Below, piece after piece: positions 55,897 through 64,000 of a DNA stretch of 64,000 nucleotides (the first letter of the stretch is position 1; every line of letters begins with the position of its first letter). Source of the DNA: SVTX01 sp045542075 (GTDB lineage Bacteria > Bacillota > Clostridia > Oscillospirales > CAG-272); the NCBI GenBank assembly GCA_045542075.1, contig JAZQKI010000001.1, positions 1 to 64,000 of the forward strand, in the 5' to 3' direction. Both the position numbers and the translations under genes were made by a program. Under the pieces are notes generated by a model. That model saw only the letters and a list, made by a program, of their open reading frames with translations. It made no database searches and had not been told where the DNA came from.

Positions 55897-58800
55897 TTAT
55901 TTCAAAATACAATTCTCCTCTCCAAGCAGCTTTTTAAGCTCGGAGATGGCATATTCCGAGCAAAACATTTTTTCGCTGTACTCGGAGTATTTTTTTGTAC
56001 TGCTGTCATAGAAAATGACTGAAAGGCTGCCCTCGTTGAATATATCTACAAGATTCTTTGCGTATTTGAATTTTTCGCACTCCATATCGGGAACACGCAG
56101 ATATATTTTTGTCGGGACTGTAGCCTGTTTTTGAGGCGCGGGCGCGGTCTTTTGTGTAGTCGGTGCTGGCTCTGCCGGCTTTGCCGGCGCGGCACTCATA
56201 TAAGCCGAAAGATATACCGAAAGCCTTGGGTCTGCGGCGGGCTGCGCGGGGTTACTTGTCGGTTTATTTTCAACCGCTTTAAGCTGCTCCTGCTTTTCAA
56301 ATACGGAGTTTTCCATCAAGGGAGATACTGTATTTACAAGTATCTTTGCGTCCTCGTCCTTATATGACAGAGTTCCCTCTATATACACACCGTTGTCAAG
56401 CAATATTTCGTGCGAATAGTTGTTATATACCTTCGGGAAGGTAATGCACTCTATTTCGCCGAGCTTGTCCTCAAGCTTGAAAAACGCCATTCGCTCTTCT
56501 CTTCTCGTGGTCTTGAAGGTCACCGCGGTAACAATTCCCGCGAGCTTTACCTTAGCACCGTCACGGAGAGTGCTGTCGTCGGATATAATATCCGTTATCT
56601 TTGTCACGGACAGAGACTTGACGTGGGACTCAAAGTTGTCTATCATATGTCCCGAGAAATACATCCCCGACGCGTCCTTTTCAAGCATAAGCTTTTCGCG
56701 CATAGTAAACTCGGGAATATTGGGATACTCAAACGATGGCGTATCCGCGCCGCCCGCCATTGAGAACATATCCATCTGCCCCATAATGTTGTTGCGCCTT
56801 TTCTGCTGTATATTGTCGATTATGCTCTCGTAGGATGCGAGAATTTGCGAGCGATGCGCGCCAAGACCGTCAAAGCCTCCCGCCTTGATTATAGCCTCTA
56901 CCTGACGCTTGTTAAGCTCGGTGGTCTCGGACATTCTCTCAACAAAGTTTTCAAAAGACGTAAACGGCTCGCGCGTTCTCTCGCGTATAATTGCCGCGAT
57001 AAACTGTCTGCCGACGTTTTTGAGCGCCGCCATACCGAAGCGGATATTGCCCTCAGTATCCGTGCCGAAATCAACTCGGCTTGTGTTTATATTGGGCGGC
57101 AGGACTGATATGCCGAATTTTGAGCATTCAGCAATATATTCCGCGGCTTTGGTACGGTTGTCAAGCACGCTTGTGAGAAGCGCCGCCATATATTCACCCG
57201 TGTAGTGCGCCTTCAGATACGCCGTGCGGTAGGATATGAGCGCGTAGGCTGCTGCGTGGGACTTGTTAAAGGCATAGTTTGCAAAGCTTGACATATCCTC
57301 AAAAAGCTTTTCTGCCTTTTTGCCGTCAATTCCGTTGGCTTTAGCTCCCTCAATAAACTGCTCGCGCTCGGCATTCAATACCGACGCTTTTTTCTTTGAC
57401 ATCGCGCGGCGCACTATATCCGCGTGACCGAATGTATATCCCGCGATATTTCGGAAAATGCTCATTACCTGCTCCTGATATACGGTACAGCCGTATGTGG
57501 ACTTCAATATAGGCTCAAGCTCGGGAATGTCGTATTTGATTTTTGACGGGTCGTGCTTGCACTCGATAAATCTCGGTATGGAGTCCATAGGTCCCGGACG
57601 GTAGAGGGCTATCGCTGCGATAATATCGTCTATACACTCGGGACGGAGATTCTGGAGCATCTGTCTCATTCCGTCGGACTCAAGCTGGAACACGCCAAGG
57701 GTATTTCCCTTTGAGATAAGCTCGTACGTCTCTTTATCGTCAAGGGGTATCTTTTCAATGTCAAAGTCGGGGTTATTCTCTTTTATCTGCTTTTCCGCGT
57801 CGCTGATGATTGTAAGATAACGCAGAGCCAAAAAGTCGAATTTGAGTAGTCCGAGTGCGGCTATGGTGTCCATATCAAACTGCGTGACGGTCGCGCTGTT
57901 GCTGACTGCAAGCGGCACGTAGTCTGATACGGGCTCGTCGGTAATGACTACGCCCGCGGCGTGAACCGAGATGTTTCGGGGCATTCCCTCAAGAGCCATA
58001 GCGGTGTCTATAAGCTCGCGCACCTGCTCGGAGTCCTTATACATTTCCGCAAGCGCGGGGGATTTTATCGCCTGCTTCAAGGTTATTCCAAGCTCGTGAG
58101 GTACGGCTTTTGCCACTGCGTCAACGTCTGAATAAGACATACCCATAGCGCGACCGCAGTCGCGTATTGCCGCCTTTGCGGCAAGAGTTCCAAAGGTGAT
58201 TATCTGCGAGACGTGATCCTTGCCGTATTTTTCCTCAACGTATCTTATGACCTCGTCGCGTCGCTCATAGCAGAAGTCAATATCAATATCGGGCATGCTT
58301 ACTCGCTCGGGGTTGAGAAATCTCTCGAACAGCAGGTCGAATTTTATAGAGTCGACCTCGGTAATTCCAAGCAGATAAGCCACAAGGCTTCCCGCGCCCG
58401 ATCCTCTGCCGGGTCCGACGGATATGCCTGATTTTTTTGCGAAGTTTACGTAGTCCTGAACTATGAGGAAATAGTCAGCGTATCCCATAGACGAGATGAC
58501 CGAAAGCTCGTACTTTATTCTTTCCTCGTAGGCAAGTCTGTTATTGTGAGGTTTATCTCCAAATACTATGTGTCCTCGTTCTATACGGCTCTCAAGTCCG
58601 CGCTGTGTAAGCTCACAGAGATATTCCTCCGCGCTCTTGCCCATAGGACACGGGAATTTCGGGAGAAGCACCTGCTCAAAGTCAAACTCAAGATTGCACT
58701 TATCTGCTATTTTGACTGTGTTTTCTATTGCCGAGGGATATTCTGCGTAGATCTCGCGCATCTCCTCGGTGGTCTTGATGTAGTAGTCGTCCGAGTCAAA

Positions 58801-59511
58801 TTCGGGCTTGTGAGGGTCTGTGAGTGTGGTGTTGGTCTGTATGCACATCAATACCTGCTGAACGTATGAGTCGCGACGGCGTAGGTAGTGGCAGTCGTTA
58901 GTCGCTACAAGCGGAATATCGCACTCTCCTGCAATTTTTACAAGCTGAGGAATAAGAGCCTTTGTTTCCTCCGTGCCGTGATCCTGAAGCTCAATATAGA
59001 AATTCCCTTCGCCAAAAGCCTGCTTATATTTGAGAGCAGTCTCCTTTGCCGCGTCGTAATCTCCGCGAGTGAGCTGCTTTGGTATCTTGCCCGACAGACA
59101 TGCGGAGAGCGCTATAAGTCCGTCACAATGGTCAAAAAGCAGAGATTCGTCTATTCGCGGTCTCACGTAAAAGCCCTCGGTAAAGCCTTTTGATACAAGG
59201 TATATAAGGTTTTTATAACCCGTCATATTCTTGCAGAGCAAAACGAGGTGGTAATAGGAGGTGTCCGAAACAGGACGCTTTTCAAAGCGCGATGCGGGGG
59301 CTACGTAGACCTCGCAGCCGATTATAGGCTTTATTCCCTGCGAGCGACATTCCTTATAGAATGACAACACGCCGTACATATTTCCGTGGTCGGTTATAGC
59401 CACGGCGTCCTGACGGCATTCCTTTATTCTTTCGGGTATATCTTTGATACGGCATGCGCCGTCAAGGAGACTGTATTCACTATGAAGATGCAGATGTACA
59501 AAATTTCCCAT
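55897..59511 (-). CDS. dnaE: DNA polymerase III DnaE-type alpha subunit
   Basis: 1204 residues. An N-terminal PHP domain (HLHLHSEYSLLDGACRI, AITDHGNMYGVL, GCEVYVAP), the polymerase palm with VGPGRGSGAGSLVAYLL and MPDIDIDFCYERRDEVIRY, the fingers, helix-hairpin-helix region, and an OB-fold near residue 995 (KLAGIVTAVTFKTTRREERMAFFKLED). A ~60-residue Pro/Ala-rich stretch near residue 1090-1135 precedes the tail. In PolC-containing bacteria DnaE extends primers on the lagging strand. It lies 17 bp after whiA in a leftward operon. Confidence 0.96.
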   Translation of the reverse strand: MGNFVHLHLHSEYSLLDGACRIKDIPERIKECRQDAVAITDHGNMYGVLSFYKECRSQGIKPIIGCEVYVAPASRFEKRPVSDTSYYHLVLLCKNMTGYKNLIYLVSKGFTEGFYVRPRIDESLLFDHCDGLIALSACLSGKIPKQLTRGDYDAAKETALKYKQAFGEGNFYIELQDHGTEETKALIPQLVKIAGECDIPLVATNDCHYLRRRDSYVQQVLMCIQTNTTLTDPHKPEFDSDDYYIKTTEEMREIYAEYPSAIENTVKIADKCNLEFDFEQVLLPKFPCPMGKSAEEYLCELTQRGLESRIERGHIVFGDKPHNNRLAYEERIKYELSVISSMGYADYFLIVQDYVNFAKKSGISVGPGRGSGAGSLVAYLLGITEVDSIKFDLLFERFLNPERVSMPDIDIDFCYERRDEVIRYVEEKYGKDHVSQIITFGTLAAKAAIRDCGRAMGMSYSDVDAVAKAVPHELGITLKQAIKSPALAEMYKDSEQVRELIDTAMALEGMPRNISVHAAGVVITDEPVSDYVPLAVSNSATVTQFDMDTIAALGLLKFDFLALRYLTIISDAEKQIKENNPDFDIEKIPLDDKETYELISKGNTLGVFQLESDGMRQMLQNLRPECIDDIIAAIALYRPGPMDSIPRFIECKHDPSKIKYDIPELEPILKSTYGCTVYQEQVMSIFRNIAGYTFGHADIVRRAMSKKKASVLNAEREQFIEGAKANGIDGKKAEKLFEDMSSFANYAFNKSHAAAYALISYRTAYLKAHYTGEYMAALLTSVLDNRTKAAEYIAECSKFGISVLPPNINTSRVDFGTDTEGNIRFGMAALKNVGRQFIAAIIRERTREPFTSFENFVERMSETTELNKRQVEAIIKAGGFDGLGAHRSQILASYESIIDNIQQKRRNNIMGQMDMFSMAGGADTPSFEYPNIPEFTMREKLMLEKDASGMYFSGHMIDNFESHVKSLSVTKITDIISDDSTLRDGAKVKLAGIVTAVTFKTTRREERMAFFKLEDKLGEIECITFPKVYNNYSHEILLDNGVYIEGTLSYKDEDAKILVNTVSPLMENSVFEKQEQLKAVENKPTSNPAQPAADPRLSVYLSAYMSAAPAKPAEPAPTTQKTAPAPQKQATVPTKIYLRVPDMECEKFKYAKNLVDIFNEGSLSVIFYDSSTKKYSEYSEKMFCSEYAISELKKLLGEENCILK

Positions 59512-59528
59512 ATTGCCATGCCTTTCCT

Positions 59529-60422
59529 TTAGATTTCTTGTGATAATTTCATTATTTTTTCAAGTCGGTGATTGAGCCCCGACTTTGTGATTGGCGGGTT
59601 GTGGAGGGATGCGAGAGCCTTCAGCGAAAGCTCGGGGTTTTCAATGCGAAGTCTTGCGGTCTGCTGAAGCTCGTCTGAGAGCATATAAAAGCGGTCTTTT
59701 TCAATAAGTCTTTGGATCGCCTGTATCTGCGGCGCGCCTGCGGTTACCGCTCTTTGAATGTTGCTGGCAACCAAATTCGTGGCTCTGTTCTCGTCCGCGC
59801 GGAGCTGATTTTCAAACTGCTGATTTACAAAGTCAAAAACTATGGTGCTGAGATGACAAAGCGTTAAAAATCCGCCTACCGACTCTCCATTTCTGAAGAA
59901 CAGACTGTATCCGTTTTTTCTCTTTGTCATACCGGGATAAATATCTGTGCGGCAGGTAAAGATCTCATTTATCTTCTCCGCTCTCTGTTTGTTGGGTAAG
60001 GACAGCTCAAGGGTGTATGATTTTTCGGGATTGCTTACGCTTCCCACGGCGCAGAACAGTCCGCCAAAAAAATACGACAGACAGCTGTTACACGCAAAAA
60101 TGCTATCAAAATCCTTGTGGGTGTCAATGCCACCGTCAATATCAGAGAGTAGCTTTATTGCCGTAGGCAGACAAAATTTTATTGTTATAGTATTACAAAA
60201 TCCACGCCTTGTTTCGCTTATATCCATTTCCCTTATCTTATATACCGTGCTTGCGATATACGTCAAAAGATCGGCCACCTCGGGCTCGCTTACCTTTAAG
60301 ATTATGCCTTCCTCGGATATATCAGCGCCCATCAATGCGCCGTGGAAAAACGCCTTTTTACAGCATTTGTTTTTGAAATTAAGACTTAATATATCCTTTT
60401 TGACTCGTGTTGAAAATGACAT
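59529..60422 (-). CDS. whiA: DNA-binding protein WhiA
   Basis: 297 residues. The N-terminal part is a degenerate LAGLIDADG-like fold (FSTRVKKDIL, AFFHGALMGADIS); the C-terminal part is the helix-turn-helix WhiA domain (RATNLVASNIQRAVTAGAPQIQAI, LKALASLHNPPITKSGLNHRL). WhiA affects cell division and chromosome segregation in Gram-positives. Usually it follows rapZ and yvcK; here the upstream gene is murB directly. Downstream is dnaE. Confidence 0.96.
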   Translation of the reverse strand: MSFSTRVKKDILSLNFKNKCCKKAFFHGALMGADISEEGIILKVSEPEVADLLTYIASTVYKIREMDISETRRGFCNTITIKFCLPTAIKLLSDIDGGIDTHKDFDSIFACNSCLSYFFGGLFCAVGSVSNPEKSYTLELSLPNKQRAEKINEIFTCRTDIYPGMTKRKNGYSLFFRNGESVGGFLTLCHLSTIVFDFVNQQFENQLRADENRATNLVASNIQRAVTAGAPQIQAIQRLIEKDRFYMLSDELQQTARLRIENPELSLKALASLHNPPITKSGLNHRLEKIMKLSQEI

Positions 60423-60439
60423 TTATTCCTCCGTTTGTT

Positions 60440-61348
60440 TTATTTTTCGGGAATATATATTATCTCAAGCTCAAGAGTTACGCCGAAATTTTCTCTGACT
60501 CTTTGCTTTACAATTTCCGCAAGAGCAAGAACATCCGCGCTTGTAGCGTGTCCCTTGTTTACGAAAAATCCTGCGTGCTTTACGGATACCTCCGCATCTC
60601 CTACCGAAAGTCCCTTGAGTCCGCAATCGTCAATAAGCTTTGCGGCAATATATCCGTCGGGGCGCTTGAACGTGCTGCCCGCATTGGGATATTCAAGCGG
60701 TTGTTTTTCCTTGCGGCTTTCCATATTTTTTAATGCTTTTTCCAATGCCTCTCCGTTTGTGTCATAACCAAGCTTTATGAGTGTGGACAGTACAAAACAG
60801 CTTTTATTTTCCTGGAAAAAGCTGTGTCTGTACGAGAAATCGTGATCCTCTGCGGAAAGTGTGAAAAGCTTTCTTGTTTCTGAATTATAGCAAGTGCTTT
60901 CAAGCACTATCTGTGACATCTCACCGCCGTACGCGCCCGCGTTCATATACACCGCTCCGCCGACACTTCCCGGTATGCCGTAAGCAAATTCAAGTCCCGA
61001 AAGACCTCGTTTTTTAAGAGTCTCGCCCGCAAGCTCGGTGAGCTTTTTTCCGCATCCGACGAGCGCAAGCTCACCGTCGGTTTTTTTCGTGTATTGCACC
61101 TCATTCATTTTCTGTGTGAATATAAGCGCGCCTCTGTAGCCCTTATCGTCAAAGAGGATATTGCTGCCGTTGCCGATGACGTCAAAGCGCACTCCGCTGT
61201 CGGTCAAGCAATTAAGAGCGCATATAAATTCCTCTGTGCTTTTTGGGAAGATCGCAGCGTCGCACTCGCCGCCGATCTTGAAGGAGCTATACTTGGAAAG
61301 CGGTAGATTTTCCTTTATTTCTATGCCTTTTGGAAGGTTCAATATCAT
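60440..61348 (-). CDS. murB: UDP-N-acetylenolpyruvoylglucosamine reductase
   Basis: Completes UDP-MurNAc synthesis; FAD enzyme. 302 residues, the short type II form. Visible: FKIGGECDAAIFP, VIGNGSNILFDDKGYRG, GLEFAYGIPGSVGGAVYMNAGAYGGEM, the catalytic Ser in AGSTFKRPDG, and VKHAGFFVNKGHATSADV near the end. The start overlaps the stop of the upstream HAD gene by 4 bp. It is in a leftward operon with whiA and dnaE. Confidence 0.96.
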   Translation of the reverse strand: MILNLPKGIEIKENLPLSKYSSFKIGGECDAAIFPKSTEEFICALNCLTDSGVRFDVIGNGSNILFDDKGYRGALIFTQKMNEVQYTKKTDGELALVGCGKKLTELAGETLKKRGLSGLEFAYGIPGSVGGAVYMNAGAYGGEMSQIVLESTCYNSETRKLFTLSAEDHDFSYRHSFFQENKSCFVLSTLIKLGYDTNGEALEKALKNMESRKEKQPLEYPNAGSTFKRPDGYIAAKLIDDCGLKGLSVGDAEVSVKHAGFFVNKGHATSADVLALAEIVKQRVRENFGVTLELEIIYIPEK

Positions 61349-62031
61349 AAAACGATATCCTCGATTTCAGAAAGCTTATTTACAATATATGTTATCTTCA
61401 TGCCCTCGGGAGCAACCTTGCCCTGCGGATTATACCAGCAGGTGTCAAGTCCCGCATTTATACCGCCCTGAATATCGGACGTCAAGGAGTCGCCTATGAC
61501 GAGAGTTGATTTTTGGTCAAAATCGGGGATTTTTGATTTGACAATGTTAAAATACTCAACGCTCGGTTTTTCAAAGCCTATCTCCTCGGACACAAATCTG
61601 TCGATAAAGAGATCAGATAACGCGAGCTTACCCATTCTGCCGTTTTGTACCTTTTTGTTGCCGTTTGTGATTATATAAAGTCGGCAATGCTTGGACAGAG
61701 TGCGGCAAAGCTGCTCCGCGCCTTCAAGCACGTAAGCCTTCTCGGATAGTTTGTCCAGATAAAGCTGACTTATTTTCTCTGCGTCGATATCAAATCCGTA
61801 GTGATCCGCAAACGCTCTCCAACGCTCAGAATAAAGCTTTTTTTTCTCGATCTCGCCTCGCTCAAGCATTTTCCAATACATTGTGTTTATTTCAGAATAT
61901 TTTGCGATAGTCTTATCGTCTGTTGGCACGGAAAAAGCCTTAAGACAGTCGGTTACTGCCTCATGCTCCGAGCGGTGAAAATCAAGCAGGGTCTGATCTG
62001 CGTCAAAAAGCAGAGTGGTATATTTTGGCAT
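61345..62031 (-). CDS. YjjG-type HAD noncanonical pyrimidine nucleotidase
   Basis: 228 residues from the ATG at 62031, with GGGGAG before it. HAD motifs: FDADQTLLDF (motif I), YIITNGNKK (motif II), the Lys in EKPSVEYF (III) and VIGDSLTSDIQGGINAG (IV). The cap shape and the YSERWRAFADHYGFD segment match YjjG, which removes phosphate from modified pyrimidine nucleotides. It is the first gene of the murB-whiA-dnaE operon and overlaps murB by 4 bp. Confidence 0.9.
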   Translation of the reverse strand: MPKYTTLLFDADQTLLDFHRSEHEAVTDCLKAFSVPTDDKTIAKYSEINTMYWKMLERGEIEKKKLYSERWRAFADHYGFDIDAEKISQLYLDKLSEKAYVLEGAEQLCRTLSKHCRLYIITNGNKKVQNGRMGKLALSDLFIDRFVSEEIGFEKPSVEYFNIVKSKIPDFDQKSTLVIGDSLTSDIQGGINAGLDTCWYNPQGKVAPEGMKITYIVNKLSEIEDIVL

Positions 62032-62076
62032 ATTTTTTCTCCCCAAATGAATAAATAAATATACTTATACATTTTA

Positions 62077-62105
62077 ATTATACAATAGTCGGGTCAAAAA
62101 TGCAA
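62077..62105 (-). promoter_or_regulatory. Promoter of the yjjG-murB-whiA-dnaE operon
   Basis: Minus strand: TTGCAT at 62105-62100, 17-bp spacer, TATAAT at 62082-62077, 46 bp before the start. Confidence 0.6.
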
Positions 62106-62159
62106 CTATAATTTTATATTTTATTTAATAATAAATAATAAAAAGATTTGCTTTCCCTC

Positions 62160-62188
62160 TTGAAAAAATCCCGCGGATGAGTTATAAT
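62160..62188 (+). promoter_or_regulatory. Promoter of the coaE operon
   Basis: TTGAAA (62160-62165), 17-bp spacer, TATAAT (62183-62188), 33 bp before the start at 62222. Confidence 0.7.
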
Positions 62189-62221
62189 GTAATTTGGAGT
62201 ATTTTATGTGGAGGTGTTGAT

Positions 62222-62833
62222 ATGACGGTTATCGGTCTTACGGGGCCAAGCGGCTCGGGCAAGGGCAAGATCGCTGAAATTTTGTCTGAATACGGTATTC
62301 AGCATATCAATGCGGATTCCGTATATCACAATATTCTTATCCCTCCCTCCCCCTGTCTTGACGAGCTTGTCGAGACATTTGGATACAAAATACTTAATGC
62401 GGGAGGTCAGCTTGACAGACGTGCGCTTGGAGCTATTGTGTTTGGTGACGAAAACAAGCAAAAGCTTGAAAGGCTCAACAGCATCACGCACAAGTACGTC
62501 TGCGCGAGAATAAGACAGATAATCCGCTATTTTGAAAGTATGGACCGAAAAGCGTGCGTTATTGACGCTCCCCTGCTTTTAGAGTCGGGACTTGATCGTG
62601 ACTGCGATTTTGTTATATCCGTGCTTGCGGACGCAGAGCTTCGATCCCGGAGGATAGCTCAAAGAGATGATATATCACTTGAGGACGCAAATTTGAGAAT
62701 ACGCTCGCAAAAATCAGACAGCTTTTATATTGATGGGGCGGATATCGTCATATACAATAACGGAGACGAAGATCAGCTGAGAGCTACTCTGCTTGACGGT
62801 CTCAGAAATATAGATATTGGAGGTGCGGAGTGA
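62222..62833 (+). CDS. coaE: Dephospho-CoA kinase
   Basis: Last step of coenzyme A synthesis. 203 residues from the ATG at 62222 (GGAGG site); the in-frame open stretch upstream lies in the promoter. P-loop GLTGPSGSGKGKIAE has Gly-Lys-Gly for the usual GK(S/T) here, a small variation. Then ADSVYHNILIP, RRALGAIVFGDENKQKLERLNSITH, IDAPLLLESGLDRDCDF and RIAQRDDISLEDANLRIRSQ. All usual CoaE blocks are present. Its stop overlaps the start of the next gene. Confidence 0.93.
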   Translation: MTVIGLTGPSGSGKGKIAEILSEYGIQHINADSVYHNILIPPSPCLDELVETFGYKILNAGGQLDRRALGAIVFGDENKQKLERLNSITHKYVCARIRQIIRYFESMDRKACVIDAPLLLESGLDRDCDFVISVLADAELRSRRIAQRDDISLEDANLRIRSQKSDSFYIDGADIVIYNNGDEDQLRATLLDGLRNIDIGGAE

Positions 62834-63429
62834 GATATTCTGATAGATCCAATATGGGAAAAAGATATGCGATAGCTATTGCCGTTGTGTTGATATTTGC
62901 TATTCTCTTTGGCTTTTTACTCGATTTTGTGATTACAAAAATCGAGTATGCTACCTATAAAAAGCCCGAGGATTATTCGCAGTTTGTGGAAAAATATTCC
63001 GAGAAATACGACGTTCCCGAGCATATTATCTGGTCGGTAATAAAGGCGGAGAGCGGATTTGATTACACCGCTAAGTCTTCCGCGGGTGCTATAGGACTTA
63101 TGCAGATGATGCCCGAGACCTTTGAGGACTTGACGGACAATCACTTAAAAGAATACTTTGATTCGGGTATGCTTTTTGACGCGGAGACAAATATTCGTTA
63201 TGGAACATATTATCTTTCCTATCTTTACAGATATTACGGTGATTGGTCGGTCGTGTTTGCCGCGTATAATGCAGGCATGGGAAACGTCAACGAGTGGCTT
63301 GAGGATGAGAAATATTCATCCGATGGAGAAACTCTTGACAAAATTCCATTCAGGGAGACTAAAGGTTACGTCTCAAAGGTGGAAAGATACGAGAAAAAAT
63401 ATGACAAGCTTTATGATCAGGCGAAATAA
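62830..63429 (+). CDS. Lytic transglycosylase (SLT domain)
   Basis: 199 residues with a membrane anchor (YAIAIAVVLIFAILFGFLL) and an SLT lysozyme-like domain: the catalytic Glu in VIKAESGFDYTAKSSAGAIGLMQMMPETFEDL, then ETNIRYGTYYLSYLYRYYGDWSVVFAAYNAGMGNV. Cleaves peptidoglycan with a 1,6-anhydro product. GTG start inside the coaE stop (GTGA) with GGAGG upstream, so translation is coupled to coaE. Confidence 0.93.
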   Translation: MRYSDRSNMGKRYAIAIAVVLIFAILFGFLLDFVITKIEYATYKKPEDYSQFVEKYSEKYDVPEHIIWSVIKAESGFDYTAKSSAGAIGLMQMMPETFEDLTDNHLKEYFDSGMLFDAETNIRYGTYYLSYLYRYYGDWSVVFAAYNAGMGNVNEWLEDEKYSSDGETLDKIPFRETKGYVSKVERYEKKYDKLYDQAK

Positions 63430-63448
63430 ATTTTAAGGAGATATAAAA

Positions 63449-64000
63449 ATGAGTGAACTTACTTACACCAAAAAGAATTTCTATAAGGACTGCACCGAGG
63501 AGCAGGTCAAGGAGGCGTATGACTACTGTGTAGGTTATGCCGAATATCTTGATAAGAGCAAGACCGAGCGCGAGGCTGTAAAATACTCTGTTCAGCTTGC
63601 ACAAAAGAACGGCTACAAGCCCTATTTCTTCGGTATGGAGATAAAGGCGGGAGATAAGTATTATTACAACAACCGCAACAGAAGCCTTTTCCTTTTCAGA
63701 GTCGGCAGTGAGGATATCAACAACGGTATGAGGATCGTTGCATCTCACATAGATAGCCCCAGACTCGACTTCAAGCAGATGCCTATATATGAGGACGGCG
63801 GATTCTGCTTTGCAAAGACACGTTATTACGGCGGAGTGCGCAAGTATCAGTGGGTAGCCCTTCCATTGGCGCTTCACGGTGTTATTATAAAGAAGAGCGG
63901 AGAGACTGTTGAAATAAATATCGGAGACGAGGAGAGCGATCCTATCTTCTATATCAATGATCTTCTTCCCCACCTCGCTCAGGAGCAGAGCAAAAAGCCT
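63449..64000 (+). CDS. M18-family aminopeptidase, 5' part (continues past window)
   Basis: 184 codons are visible, open to the window edge. It starts with an AAGGAG-preceded ATG at 63449. The translation includes FRVGSEDINNGMRIVASHIDSPRLD, whose His is a zinc ligand, and TRYYGGVRKYQWVALPLALHG, both typical of M18 (aspartyl/leucyl) zinc aminopeptidases. These cytosolic enzymes trim N-terminal residues during peptide turnover. The remaining zinc ligands lie outside the window. Confidence 0.9.
   Translation, partial: MSELTYTKKNFYKDCTEEQVKEAYDYCVGYAEYLDKSKTEREAVKYSVQLAQKNGYKPYFFGMEIKAGDKYYYNNRNRSLFLFRVGSEDINNGMRIVASHIDSPRLDFKQMPIYEDGGFCFAKTRYYGGVRKYQWVALPLALHGVIIKKSGETVEINIGDEESDPIFYINDLLPHLAQEQSKKP

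Overview
The window is a 64 kb chromosomal segment of an endospore-forming Firmicute of the class Clostridia. It most resembles uncultured gut Oscillospirales/Christensenellales-type lineages, but this is inferred from gene content and style, not from a marker gene. Supporting signs are the MEP (non-mevalonate) isoprenoid genes, both polC and dnaE, spoIIID and a PdaA-type cortex deacetylase, Gram-positive lipoproteins and surface proteins with Pro-Thr linkers, and consensus sigma-A promoters (TTGACA-17-TATAAT). No rRNA, tRNA, CRISPR array, IS element or prophage was recognised.

Layout. 1-12.2 kb: 3' end of thrS, then the Firmicutes housekeeping run pyrH-frr-uppS-cdsA-dxr-rseP-ispG-polC (translation, lipid carrier and phospholipid synthesis, MEP pathway, site-2 protease, replication). 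12.2-22.5 kb: an accessory surface block with two paralogous secreted nucleases and two BspA-type leucine-rich-repeat proteins. It encloses dut and a metal-chaperone pair: a His/Cys-rich CobW GTPase and a CobW-like/DUF1980 fusion. 22.5-35.8 kb: short transcription units, including a Cys-rich possible spore protein, an HD phosphohydrolase, a Na/Pi transporter, a divergent ThuA/SDR pair, spoIIID, two SpoU-type rRNA methyltransferases, proC, a polysaccharide deacetylase pair, and a VTC-domain/DUF4956 pair.

35.8-50.5 kb: a large protein with ten 16-residue acidic repeats fused to what looks like a catalytically dead P-type ATPase. It is followed by a radical-SAM pair, a leftward run of small genes (YjbR, cytidylate-kinase-like, DUF4430 lipoprotein, TspO-like), a class A PBP, a metallophosphoesterase, a C_GCAxxG_C_C protein and comEC. 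50.6-64 kb: acyl carrier protein, ispE, a TSCPD protein, phosphoglucomutase, an ECF-like sigma factor split by an in-frame stop, the leftward operon yjjG-murB-whiA-dnaE, then rightward coaE, a lytic transglycosylase and the 5' end of an M18 aminopeptidase.

Most notable: the acidic-repeat pseudo-ATPase, the in-frame stop that splits a sigma-factor/winged-helix protein, the His/Cys CobW plus degenerate CobW-DUF1980 pair, the shared modular surface proteins with an unusual Cys-containing C-terminal anchor, and a 485-bp gene-free stretch beside spoIIID full of hairpins and repeats. No complete new defence or mobile system was found.
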